This document shows, in pieces, positions 22,626 through 34,500 of a stretch of 64,000 nt of DNA. Both the position numbers and the translations under genes were made by a program. Under the pieces are notes generated by a model. The model searched no databases. It had not been told where the DNA came from and worked only from the letters and a program-made list of their open reading frames with translations. Location: assembly GCA_948470475.1 (NCBI GenBank), contig OX419344.1:18164725-18228724 (forward strand), in the 5' to 3' direction. How positions within the stretch are numbered: position 1 is the stretch's first letter; each line of letters starts with the position of its first letter. This DNA comes from Galaxea fascicularis. Lineage: Eukaryota; Cnidaria; Anthozoa; Scleractinia; Euphylliidae.

Positions 22626-23019
22626 CATCCTTCATTTGATAATAATATATTTTTTATAATAATATTTATTACCATGATCATTTATAGCGTTTTTTTTTCA
22701 AATTTAAGGAAACAGCACAAAAAGGTCTTGAATTTTTCTCATATATATCTCGCAGGACTTGATGTTTCCATGTAAACATGGTCATACAAACAGGGTATTT
22801 TCGCATAATTACGCATTTACTTACATCTATTTACAGTAGAAAAGAAAGCGAACAAAAAAAAACTAAAGGAATACAAAAAAATTATAAAAAGATGGGTAAA
22901 AAAGAAAAAGAAAGTAATCAATCCGCATGCGCGTAGCAAAATAAGGCTAACCTACAATATTTACAACTGACAAACTTGAGAACTATCGAATTGCCAATTT
23001 AGCAGCGTCACTAGTCGTC

Positions 23020-23770
23020 TGGATGTTAAAATATTCAAAATTGTACATTCAACACTTTCTACTCGGGAGAAAATTTGTGTGCATTGAACGCTTGATTCAA
23101 GACCAGACGCGTTTCGGCTCATGCCTTCGTCAGGTGGGGGTCCATATCCACTTCTACAAGTTCTACAGAGTTGTGTTAACTCTAGCCGGTTCTCTTGTTG
23201 AGTTCATTCTGCCGTAGAGAATTTAGTTTTCTTTGCAAAATATCTCCTGTCTCGAAGGAGTACCTTCTTTCTTTCAATTTCCCAATGTTTTTTTTCTAAT
23301 TTGTTCAATAATCGTGATGTTGACGTCATTGTCAAATTTATGCGATCGGATTTTGCACTTATTAATTGAAAATCCGACCCACCAATCCCGGAGTAGGGTG
23401 GCAATTTGACTTCATGTCATTTCAAAAGGTGTCCTTGTACTGGTAAACCCCGTCGTCGCACGGTAAACTGAAAATGCCAAATCTTGAGAAATCCCCACAC
23501 CCACGGGCGAAACATGCTGTAAAATCTGATCAAACACACCTCCATCCTTCACCTCGACCAGGGGCTGGGGCTGGTAAGTGAAGTGCATTATGGGAAAAGT
23601 GTTCTGTGAGTTCACAGCTACTGACGCCCTTTTTAATGTAATGTCTATGATAATGTTTACACGCAGATTGTATGCTGTTTCACTCTTTCCGATGTATTGA
23701 AGCTTGCAGATATTGCATTTGATGATATAAATAACCCACGACGACTGGCAGTGCATAGAATGAAACATGG
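23020..23770 (-). mobile_element. Penelope-like retroelement, 3' end
   Basis: Minus strand. A 118-residue frame (23768-23412) contains SSWVIYIIKCNICKLQYIGK, the GIY-YIG endonuclease signature that ends Penelope-type proteins (here VIY...QYIGKSE). The usual reverse transcriptase is not seen upstream (above 23770). The 3' flank carries a hammerhead ribozyme core at 23111-23133, as known for these elements. It is truncated and frameshifted after ITLKRASVAV. Confidence 0.75.
23111..23133 (-). ncRNA. Hammerhead ribozyme core
   Basis: On the minus strand: CTGACGA, then AGGC-ATGA-GCC as a short stem II, then GAAAC. These are the conserved CUGANGA and GAAA boxes in the correct order. Stems I and III were not verified. 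Hammerheads of this minimal form are known in Penelope-like elements. Confidence 0.65.
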
Positions 23771-24015
23771 TTTAAATCTTTTTATCACTCGTACTAGTGA
23801 ATGCTGTGGTATTGTTTATCTGTTTGCCCTAGTTGCATTTTGTTTTAAGGCATGCTCTACAACCTCTTGGTGTGAGAGTAATGCCAATTGTCTTGCTCGT
23901 GAACTTTGCAATTGCACTCACAAGTCTATCTCTGAGACTTTTGTGGCGCCTGTATGCGACCAGGGGTGGCTTGCTTTATATGAGAGCCAGTCTCTCTTTT
24001 TATCGGAGAAAGCTC

Positions 24016-24423
24016 TCATTCCTTTTTTTCTATTTCCGTTATAATGTGGTGTGTGGGGGTATACGTGGTCACTAGAGGAATACGATCAGTCGGTTGTCGT
24101 AGACTTGTTTGTAAACATTCCTCTTGGGTCAGTGCGAGAACTTTCTGAATTTCGTGAAGCACTTTACTACGTTTGTAACCACACGCCACAAAGAAGTGAA
24201 ATATGAGCAGGGCAACATAAATACAGATGTTTATCAGAGATTGTAGAATACCAAGAACAGATTCAACTAGATGAGCCAGATTAAACACAACGAAAGACTT
24301 TAATATCGAACGTCGCTCACACGCTCCCCGTTTTACACTGCTCTCCAAGACTTCCCGAAGTATAACAACACATTGTTCATGTAACCTACACGAAATATCC
24401 CATAGAAACCAACTGATACTCAT
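24016..24423 (-). CDS. Unrecognised 135-residue open frame with hydrophobic segment
   Basis: Begins ATG at 24423. A hydrophobic stretch (SVLGILQSLINICIYVALLI, continuing FHFFVA) could span a membrane and is followed by a basic run. I do not recognise the family, and no splice structure or neighbour supports expression. A plus-strand frame (23697-24075) overlaps its end and is equally unsupported. It may be a chance open frame. Confidence 0.15.
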   Translation of the reverse strand: MSISWFLWDISCRLHEQCVVILREVLESSVKRGACERRSILKSFVVFNLAHLVESVLGILQSLINICIYVALLIFHFFVACGYKRSKVLHEIQKVLALTQEECLQTSLRQPTDRIPLVTTYTPTHHIITEIEKKE

Positions 24424-24574
24424 CCATACTTACATTGGACCTCAGCGCATCTACCCCATTTTAATTAAACGAAGCATCCCGTATAGACAGGCGTTGAGGT
24501 TGACGCATATACGCTCTTCTACAGACACACTAAAGAACGGTTATACAATAGGCCATATTCGTATTCTCGGTATT

Positions 24575-24674
24575 GAACTGGATCTAGCATGAAGTGGAGG
24601 CTATTGCGGGGGAATACATTTACATATGAAAAGATTCCCCCGCAAGAGCCTCCACTTCATGCTAGATCCAGTTC
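24575..24674. repeat. Perfect hairpin, arms about 40 bp
   Basis: GAACTGGATCTAGCATGAAG at 24575 is inverted exactly at the right end (24655-24674), with CTCCACTTCATGC and CCCCCGCAA also mirrored. The loop is about 20 bases. No coding potential; possibly a foldback element remnant. Confidence 0.85.
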
Positions 24675-24700
24675 TTAGGACGTGCTCCAGGAGGCATGAT

Positions 24701-24953
24701 CATAGGCGTACGGGCCGGGGAGGCTGGGGGAGGCTGCAGCCCCCCAAAAATTTTGGGCAACCTAGATTTTTTGGGCAGCAAGAGAAATTTGGGCAAAGCC
24801 ATTATTTATTTATTCATATGTAGGCCATTGTTAGTGCATCGTATGATCCTCGTTTCCTTTCGACCGTTTCGTAAAATTTGGGCAACTTGTAAGAATTTTT
24901 TGGGCAAATGGTTCACCCCCCCCCCCGGCAAAAAAAATGCCCGTACGCCTATG
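24701..24953. mobile_element. hAT-type MITE, 253 bp
   Basis: CATAGGCGTACGGG (24701-24714) is perfectly inverted at 24940-24953, and GGCATGAT flanks both ends (24693-24700 and 24954-24961), an 8-bp target duplication as expected for hAT. The interior is made of TTTGGGCAA words. Confidence 0.9.
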
Positions 24954-25189
24954 GGCATGATATTGTTTCAGGTGATGGCCTGTTCTGGTTAGTTTTCAGT
25001 GGCTCTTGCTCAATAATAATGAGTACCTCATCAATGTCTATTTTATTGTCAGTAAAGGGTAGCTCAATAGCAATTTTCGGGTAGCCTACCCAAGTCCCGC
25101 ATTCGTTTGATCACTTCACTTCTGTGAAGTCTGTGGTATCTTGAATCTGGTATGTTCTTGTAAATGAATTATTTTCTCCTGTATTAGCT

Positions 25190-25420
25190 ATTAACACAGA
25201 GAATGGAATGAATATATAAATATACCGGAATTCAAGAAACAAGAAATATGAGTGATAGGAACCGACGTTTCGGTGCATCTTGCGCCATTACCGGAATTCA
25301 GGTCAAGAATAAAGCAAGACGAAATGCGACGTGCTGATATATGAACAAGAGGCCATATTGGCCTGCCGAAACATATTTTGTAGTTGCCTGTACGTGGCAA
25401 GCACTATGTAACGGAACAAA
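25190..25420 (-). mobile_element. Possible Penelope-like terminal fragment
   Basis: On the minus strand, GGTAATGGCGCAAGATGCAC followed by CGAAACGTCGG resembles the CGAAACGTC terminal region seen in the other two hammerhead-bearing segments here, but the CUGANGA box is degenerate. Low confidence. Confidence 0.3.
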
Positions 25421-25714
25421 GAAAATCTTAAAGCGTTTTGTAAGACGCGACGGAGGTCAAACAATAACAGGTAATAATAATGAACATAAAAAAATGGCGC
25501 AAAATTAACTGTCGATTGTTTGTGTCTTTTGGGGCGTGTGATGTGATGTTTTGTACTATTAAAAAATGTCGTTTCCTTTCTTTTAGTGTTACTAGATGTG
25601 GCGAAATTTGCATCTTTCCTTTCTGAGCCATTTTAAAACACAAACAAGTAGTCTGTACGAGAAGAAGAATTCTGTTTACTACATTGAAATATCTCTTTTT
25701 GTTCAAGAGATATT

Positions 25715-26275
25715 CAAGTTTTTTAAAATATGCAAATTAGCCAAGCGATGACGTCATAAACTCAACCAAATTTTAATCAAATATGATGAAAACAGATATC
25801 TCTGTCAATTTGTATCAGGCCTGCTTGATCTTTTACAGTAAGATTCTACCAGATGTGTTCCACAACATGAGCTTACAATTTTTGTTACCACGGCAACATA
25901 CTGGGTTTCCTGATATTAAAGACTTTTCTGGCAACCTTTGGCATTCTATTTTAATATTTGCCAATGGTGCCTCATTTGCGTGATAAGCAAGCATATAGAT
26001 ATGTTAAGTAGAGTTTGTGGCCTTGTTGAATTTTTTTGCAAGCTGAAAATCACTAAAATATTTAAATCAGGTTGGAGGTACTGGAAGAGAGAGTTGCCAT
26101 GGGAACCGATTTTTTTTTATAGCCGTAAGTGTGTTACCTGTAGAACAGTTGGACTGCCAAGTTTCAATGGTCTCTGCTTCAAATTGACCGGGATAGCTCT
26201 ATTTATATATTGATGTAAATTTTAGGTTGAGTTTATGACGTTTATGTCATTTGCATATTTTAAAAATTTTTCAAA
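25715..26275. mobile_element. Inverted-repeat element around GACGTCATAAACTCAACC
   Basis: AAAATATGCAAATTAG...TGACGTCATAAACTCAACC near 25725-25771 is mirrored near 26220-26272 as GGTTGAGTTTATGACG...TCATTTGCATATTTTAAAA. No coding capacity in between. Termini and target duplication were not resolved. Confidence 0.5.
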
Positions 26276-26944
26276 CTCAAATTATCTCCGGAACCAATGC
26301 AGATATTTGAAAACGGTAAACGGCGCTTTAAATCTTTCCTGGAATTCTATGTGATAAACCTAAAAATTCAAGGGTTAAAAATTTGATCATAGTAGCATTT
26401 TAAGATCACTTTCCTGAATGATGAGTATAATAAATGCCAGCAATAATAAATCCTACTGTTAAAATGAATGACATTCAATTTTCAGACAGCAGCGATTGAA
26501 TCAAAAGCCCTATCCATTGGCGTTGCGAGAGTTGTTTTCACCGTATTTTAGCTCATAATTTTGCTCTAGCAATGTAATCATTGATGGTAATTCCTTTAGC
26601 ATTAAAATTACTGTCTCATCGATTGTCACCATTTTCCCTGAGATTCTCAATTAGTAGTTGAAAAGATTTTAATAAAACAATATTCTGTCGGCCGGCTTAC
26701 TAAATACTACGAAATGATCATAACCAGCTCGCTCTCGTAGAATAATTGTTAAATAATCAATCAAGTGTTTTCGCTTGCACGCAATTGGTCTAAACGCATA
26801 GCGTGCTCAGTGAATATGCCCTAGCTAAACCTGTGATATTCCCCCAAAACATATTGCGAAAAACATTTGAGAGGACCATAGAGACAATAGCCTCTACTTG
26901 GCTTTAAAAAAAAAATGCTCGGCGGATATTTTTCCTTAAGGGGT

Positions 26945-28280
26945 CTCAATAGGGGTCAGCAAATCCGTCGATCCGTGCTAATTTTTAGAAAAATCCGCCA
27001 ATCCGCAGATATTTTTTCGTAAATCAAAATGCACAAAGTTGTTTTTTCTCTTGCAGTACTGTTAGAGACGTAAGCACATTAGAACATTCACATAACTGAC
27101 GTTAAATAACTGTTAATTAAATGTTAATTTTGAAATTTTTAACTTTTATTACCTTTTCCTTAACAAATTGATTTTTTATTGAAAACAAGTGAGCAACACA
27201 CAGCAACAGATCTTGTCACAGAGCTCTCTAGTTGATTTGTTGCAAAATAGTGGGATTTTTGACGGCGAAGCCCTGTATTGTGACCCTGAAGGCATCACCT
27301 TTCTGTTGAAGGAGGGGGGAGGTGGAGGGGGGAGGGTCTGGGGTACCGTCCCCCAGAAAATTTTGAAAACTTGAAGTAGCTAAGACGTGTTTTTCTTTAG
27401 TCTGAGAGGAAAGGTGGCCCTTCAAAAGTAACCATGTAGACCACCTTGGAGAGCAATGACCAGAACTAGGTTGTGGTTGCTAACCAGCGGCTTTCGTTAA
27501 AACAATGTTTGGGTGAGGGTGCTCATTCTTGCGGGCTCAGAAAACATGGTTCTTCTCATTGTTATTATATTTAAAGATTTTTAAGAGAGTCAACGATACC
27601 GGGGGCCGTTTCTCGAAGCTCCCGGTAATGACCCGGCCCGTTAAGCTGTTTTAAATTTCAAAAGTTTTGAAAATTAAGTAGTAAAGTTATCAGCTAAAGA
27701 AACAAAATTGACTTCATTAGAGGTCAGAACAAACCCTACTTTTATGAGATTTTGGGTTCAAAATGTGGTTTGTGGGCCGTTAAGTTACCGGGACGTTCGG
27801 GAAAGGGGCCCCTGGTCTGTGATTTGTATGTGAGCATGTGGAATAGTCAGTAAACCCACTGGCCAGTGGAAGGTTGCCTTTGAACGAGAATTTCCACAGC
27901 TATTGGAAAGCGTTCGAAGCTGATACAAAGGGAACATGGAGTTCCAGAATGATGGTCCATATGGTAGTTACTTTATTTAAGGAGCAATTTTCTACGTGAC
28001 AATGAACTGTTGAAATCAAAAACCTTTCAGCGTGAGGACTTGAGACGTGAGAACTCTTGTGTCAAAAAAACATTAAAAATTTGAAAGAAATGTCTAAGTT
28101 CCACGATTCGTACTTCAAAACAAATAACATTCATAATCCATGCTGAAATATTGAAGAAATCCGTGATCCACTGAGCTTTTTAAAATCCACCACTCCGTAA
28201 AGTACATCCTCAAAATCCGAAAACCGAGCAACGTTTTAAGCCAAATCCGTCGATCCGCGAACGTATTCACCCCCCTCTTC
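26945..28280. mobile_element. Putative element with AAATCCGTCGATCCG end repeats
   Basis: CAAATCCGTCGATCCG occurs in direct orientation near both ends (about 26960 and 28240), with several AATCCGxxxATCC variants beside each. A second MITE is nested at 27601-27812. Confidence 0.4.
27601..27812. mobile_element. MITE, GGGGGCCGTTTCTCGAA ends
   Basis: GGGGGCCGTTTCTCGAAGC followed by TCCCGGTAA at the left is an imperfect inverse of TTACCGGGACGTTCGGGAAA followed by GGGGCCCC at 27785-27812. No clear target duplication. Confidence 0.6.
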
Positions 28281-28299
28281 CTTGAACATTATTAGTTCC

Positions 28300-31030
28300 T
28301 CGAAGCTCACGGTTTTCCTCTAGCCTCGCTCTCGGAACAAATAATGTCCGCGGACAAATATCCGAGCTTCCTGGTACAGAGACTATTGTTTAAAACGCGA
28401 GTTTCTTATGTTATTCTGGAAATGAGCTTTGTGGATGATACACGACAAGGACGACAAAGACGAGGACGAAGAGGAAGAAAAAGGAAAAAAATAATAATAA
28501 AAGGGAAGGTAGCCCGTATAATAATTCGACGGAACAGATAAATGTTTTTTTATCAGCCACTGTGTTGTCAGCTGTTACAAGCGATCAAAGCCATTACCGG
28601 CTTTTCAGACAGTCGACCAAAGTTATGTACTATATCTTGAAATCACTTCGCACACACACGCAAGCAAGCTGAAAAGCTAGGAAGACGATGCGGAAGGTTA
28701 TAACAGGCTTATATAATTATAATTATTTTTTTTTCATACAAAGGAAAACAAAACAAAACAAAAAACAACATCTTTATGCAATTCTGATCTGCTCGCTCTT
28801 TCCTCTGAAAATCACTTCATGTGGTTGTCGCGCGTTGTAAAAGGTTATTTAATTTTTTTTTTTTTTTAGTGTCTCTGTCTGGAAAGCTTGAAAGCACGAA
28901 TATTAATTCAACTGACTTTCTTTCTTTTCAGTTTCCCTCGGGCAGAAAAAAAAATTATCTATATTATTAAAAGTTGTCCCACAACATTAACATAACCTGT
29001 GAGCGCGTCCAAGTCCTTGTATTATAACTGAATTTATGCCTTTAACTTCCGTGATAAATTTTATGCGGAACTGCTGGTGACTCTATCCAAGGGGTAAAAA
29101 AAAAAAATGAAAAACTTTAAAATGCGGTTTGTTTGATTATTGCCCTGCTGATTACCATATTTCCTTAGCCAATCAGACAGCGAAAAGGGTTGATTAAGGC
29201 TGTTTGAAATCGTGTTAACAAATTCAAATGTAGATGAATCATTATTTGTGGCATCTAAATTAGCTGTGAAAAAGCAAAGACTACAGGAGAGAGTTTCAAA
29301 ACATTTACAACAGCATTACCTGCGCTGGAAGGGCTGGACATCACTGCTCGCGGCAGTGGAGTGGTTAGCGTAATAGTAATACGGATTAATGTTATTAGAG
29401 AAGCACAGAGTCGAGCAGAGACAAGCTAATCTAAAATATAATGAAGTGTTGCAAATACAAAAAAGAACCGTTTTCGAAACTCGATTTATTGTTCACTTTC
29501 AGGTGAATATTGCCGGGAAGACGTTTTGCTCGTCCGAATGGAATCCTTTTCTTGTATATGGAAATTTGTGGTAGGTTTGACAAATATCTTAAAGCAATAT
29601 CTTGTTTATTTCAATTAACTAAGTAGGTCTTCGATCACAAACGGTGCTCTTCTCAAATTTTCACTGAACAGGTAGTGCTATGCGGACTTCAACCGCTTGC
29701 AGCTAAGACGAAATGCAGTTACCCTAAAGGTACGGCATTAACGGATGAATAAAATCGTTTAGTACATGATAATTTAACATTATCACTCTTTAGTGGTAAG
29801 TTGAGACGTCTGAGTCATAGATAAGAGCAGTTTGGTTGCTTCCGATATTTTCTGCTAAGATGAAGGATGGAAAAAATCTTTCACTTGTCAATTTAGAAAG
29901 ATTACGTGCAACCTTTTTTTTTTCCAGCTGAAATTTGGACCGACTTAGTTAAGCTTTCAGCTTGTCGCACATCTACATGATCTGTATCTTAGAATACTAA
30001 AGATTGGAGAGGAATGCAAAATGTTTGATGAAATTTTCTATCCCACGTGTTTATTGCCAATTTCTCATAACCGGTGATAACAAAGAGCGGTTTATTTTGT
30101 CAAAATATTGCGTCCAGCGCAGTTGGCAAGTTAAATTACGAATAATTATAACTTGAACCACACGAATGGCTTTACGCAACACCTGGTTTAGGAACACCTG
30201 ATTATAATTTAATGTCTCCGTCTTGTTTACGGTTTGTCCCATTGTCGTTGCACTAATAACATCGACTTTGAAGCTTTAGGACATGGAAATGAAACATGGT
30301 TAACCCACATAAAAAAATCAAACAAAACAAAAAATGAAAGCAAAAGCAAAAGAAACAAGGATGGATAATTTCTTAACCACAAGAAAGCTACGCATAATCT
30401 ATTACCTATTTTCGGTAGAAGGCAACAGAAAAGCCTTAGGGAGAGACAGTCTTTGCATGTGAGCTAATATTCTTAGTTTCCAGTTCCTCTCGCTGTCACC
30501 ACAATCATCTAAAATTAAAAGTAAACCAGTTTTGAATTAAGAGTACAGTCAGTATGCTGTGTGGGGCGGGCTTCACAAACTCTCTGATACTGCTTATCAG
30601 TCCCCCGCCTGGTAAACTTTTATTCATTCACTTCCGAAATCACAAGACGGTTATATTGCTCGCACCTTGAGACAAGTTCTTCTGCTTTGAATTCCTTTGT
30701 TTACAGGTTGGCTATTTCATTTTAATTTTAGAAATGGCCAAACTGAGTTGGTTTAGGTCAATGTCTTGTTAAACGCGCCTTCTAAACGTTGCTTAATAAA
30801 GATGTTTCCAATCTCAATAGAGCGCTGTTCAATTGAGTGTCGAAATTACTTTCCATCAATCGATGACTGGATGGCAAAATTCGAGTCCCTTTCTCAACCA
30901 ATGAGAAACAAAGTCAAGCCAATCGCGACTTGTACGCGCGCGTTTCAGCATTGGTAAAGATGTCCAGGATTTGTGAATGGGAATACAATATGAAATCATA
31001 TATTTGAACTGCGGATTAAATAATGAAGAT
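28300..31030. other. Unassigned stretch upstream of the receptor gene
   Basis: The 5' exons of the receptor at 31599-42452 should lie here or further left, but I could not identify them. A segment at 29503-29570 has a good acceptor and donor, yet its phase does not fit the next known exon. No other gene or element is recognised. Confidence 0.4.
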
Positions 31031-31127
31031 TTACGTGACCGTCGTAGTTATGAACACCACCTGAGCAGAGTGAAAATAAAGCCTGAAAAAATTCTGGCTT
31101 GTGCGAGAGCCTAACCCATGAACTTTG

Positions 31128-31275
31128 CGTTCAACAAACTGAGCGAAAAAAAACAGCTGGGAGCTCAGTTGGTAGAGGACTGCACCGACATCGCAGAGGT
31201 TTATGGGTTCGACTCTCGCACAAGCCTGGATTTTTTTTTTTTTTTTAGGTTTCGTTTTCACTGCTGGTCGAGTAG
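31128..31275 (+). mobile_element. SINE with degenerate tRNA-like head
   Basis: GGGAGCTCAGTTGGTAGAG, a GTTTATGGGTTCGACTC T arm, then CCTGG followed by a T run and AGGTTTCGTTTTCACT. An inverted piece of the same tail lies just left (31060-31110), making an inverted repeat. Confidence 0.55.
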
Positions 31276-31598
31276 TGTTCAAAACTGTGGTGACCCCGTA
31301 CGTGCAACTCCATGTCCAGTATTTGACCCACGAGATTCCGAGTATTTCATATTAAATTAAATTTGCATGTATTTGGGTGAGGATTAGGGCGTCAAAACGA
31401 ATCTAGTAATGGCATCGCTTCGTATTCTGATTAGTTTATTGTGTCGTTTTGAGTCTGTTATGATTGGTTAGAGTTAAGGCTTTAGTTTTAGTTTCACGAC
31501 GCTCAATTAAAAAGCGCTCCACCTCCTCTGGATAAATTGCCATTATCACAAATCTCATAAATAGTTTCATTTTGAATATAGAGATTCTTGGCGTCCAG

Positions 31599-34500
31599 GT
31601 AAACAAAACTCCCTCCAGTACGAGTTTCATTGATTCACTTGATATACCAGAAAATCAGAGGTCGGAGGCCTTTGTTAAGCGTTTGCGAACCCACTTCCTC
31701 GCACCAGAGAATGGAACCTACACATTTTACCTTGCTTGCGACGACAATTGCCAGTTCCTAATGAGTACAGACTGGAAGCAGGAGAATTTGAAGACTTTAA
31801 TATCTGTCGAGACGTTCACTCGTTACAGAGAGTGGACAAGGTATTTGAATGTTTTCACTTATTGTTTCTGTAGTGTGAATATATAAGCGCACAGTAGACT
31901 TGACAATCAGTCTGAACTAACGTCCTTGTCCAAACGCCCGTTTTCCAATTGTACGCTCAGTGACCTGCCCTATGAGTGGAAACGAGGGGGCGATTTCGTT
32001 TCACTGCTTTTCGCATGAAAATTATGATTTTCTTATGCATAGAATAGTCTACATTTACATGAGAAGGATAGAGGAGTTTGTATGAATGCCGGCGAGGTCA
32101 CCTCCAGCCTCACTTCTAGTCAAACGACAGATCACTCAACCGACAGCTTCGGCGGTGAAATGGGCTATTACGCGATGATCTAAACTTTGTATTTTCCGTA
32201 CACCTCCTTGAAGTCCCCGTTGAAGCCCTGAATTTTCTTTCAGGCTTTTTTACGCAATTGCGTAGTAGTAAATTGCGTTCACAACTTCTTGGAACATTCT
32301 TCATTTGATTTCATTTCCGCAGTTCATATGGTTAATTTATTTCATATACAGTCACCATTGTTTTTCTAACTGTGCATAATAATTAATTTTGTTACCCCAG
32401 CAGTGTACGAGAGATACCGTGTTAGGGATCAGGTCGTATATCGTGGTTGTCCTTAGTGCAGATGTTTGGCTGTGGAGCCACAGGGGTAGCGCCACTTTCA
32501 TGTTGCTTGCAACCCATTAACTAAGATGCTTAGCAGGACAACCGAAATCGGTCGCACCAGTTATTTTAAGACGCAGTCTGCCTCTACTGAATGCCTATTC
32601 CGAGACAACTTACCAATATATGTTATTTCTTTATTTCAAGACCCTGCCGATCTACAGCTAGCAGGTAGTCGAGATTATAAATGCGGCTTAAAATGAAAAT
32701 TTCCAGTTAGGTCACTTACAGCAAAGTCTGTACATGCTGTGAAAAATTACTTAGAATTAGTCTTCTGAAATTGTAGATACTTTTCTCTAACAGTTTCCAT
32801 GTAAACTTTGAAAGATTTAAAAACACACTGCTTAAAAATGTTAAATTGAGGTAAGTTTGCTATACTTCTATGAGGGTGGTGATTGGAATTTTGAATGCAA
32901 GTACTTTGCAGGGTAATAAAAGGAAAAAAGAATTATCAAATAAACGATGTTTAATATTCTATCTGTGTCTTTGTCTAGAGAGAAACCTATAGAAGTGAAC
33001 CTGTCCGCTGATCACTTCTACCTTATCGAGTCCACTTGGCAGCAAAATAAAGGACGTTATCACTTTTCTGTTGGAGTAAAGTTCCCAACCGCGAATCACA
33101 CTCTGCCTGTTATAATTAGCAAAGAATTTCTGGCCAAGTACACACCGCCTGGTACGAACGGTAATATTACTGTTAAAATAATAGTGTTAGGGAGTAGCAA
33201 AAGGTCGTCCACCATGTCAGTCTGAGAGGGAAACGGGTCTTAGTGACAATAACTGTAGTTTCGACAGCCGGGCGAAAGTCATCATCAGAGTGAAGTGGTT
33301 CTGCTGACGACTTCAGATCAGGCAGCCGAAACGTCAGTCACTGACGACGGCCCTTTCATGGACCCTCATGCTTTGCCAAGCTGATACGACGTCTGCTGAA
33401 TTCAATTCATTGACAAATAGTAACGCTTTTGTTGATATGGCACTTGTAATCAGTCCTTAAGGCCCCTGTTAACTGAATTAATCGTCATGAATAAAGCACT
33501 TTGCGTTGTACACATAGCCTTAAAGCCGGTTACTAAGAGTGCGTTTTTGGGGCTCTTCCAGAATGGGAATGATTAGAATGATGGGAATTTGACACAATAA
33601 AAAAAACTGACTACTATTCTGAAAGCGGAATGAAACCTCACCGCGTTAGACCGGAGAGGGATTACTTGCTCATCCTGTTCATTCAACACCACGCAGTAGA
33701 ATAACAGGAATGGGTTCCAAGGACTCCGGAATTAGACGATAAATAGACAATAAAAAAACGCGCCAAAAATACTTTCCAACTATTCTCATTCAGGAATGTC
33801 TTCCAAAATAACGCGCCCTAAGACTTGATAGGAGAACCTATTCAAAACAAATGTGTCTTCTTGAATGCAGGTTGAACGTTGACACATTCTCTTACTGTAT
33901 TCGTCAATTTAACTTTCAGTTCAACACAACAGTATTAAAGTTCGCAACACTAGTTCAACGTCCCTCTTAGTCAAGTGGAAATTTGAATGCCCAGTCCGCT
34001 GGCCGGATGAACAATTAACAATCTTTTACAAGGCGGTTGGTGAAACAGCCCACAATATAACTGTAAATGCCAGTCTTCAAGCTTATGAAATGAGAGGTCT
34101 TACAGCTTATACAAAGTATTGTGTTAGAGTTCAACTGGCGACCATTGCAGGAATAGGGCAGCAATCACAGTGTGTCTTTGCAATGACAGATCAAGATGGT
34201 GGGTATATATAAAACCGAGAATCTATAGGAATTAGATCACATACTCCTTGCACGTTATTCGTGGGCCTTGACGAAAGCCCTCAACGTCACATATCTCTTT
34301 AGAGTCCAAATTGAAAAGTTTAATCAAACCTAAGAAAAAAATTACATAAAGAGGTCTAAAACATCCGACTAAAAGAGTAATCCTGTAACTCGTCCAGACC
34401 TCTATTTTCATTGGTCCCTAGTGACCTGTAATTTCTTTTGTTATAAGGGCTAGAGTGTCATCTATCGTTTCGTTTTCCAATCACAGACCGCGTCTGGAGA

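Noticed and set aside
29503..29570. Possible upstream exon of the receptor (good acceptor and donor)
   Set aside because: It ends two bases into a codon, while the next known exon at 31599 begins in phase 0, and the peptide has no PA14 or signal-peptide character.
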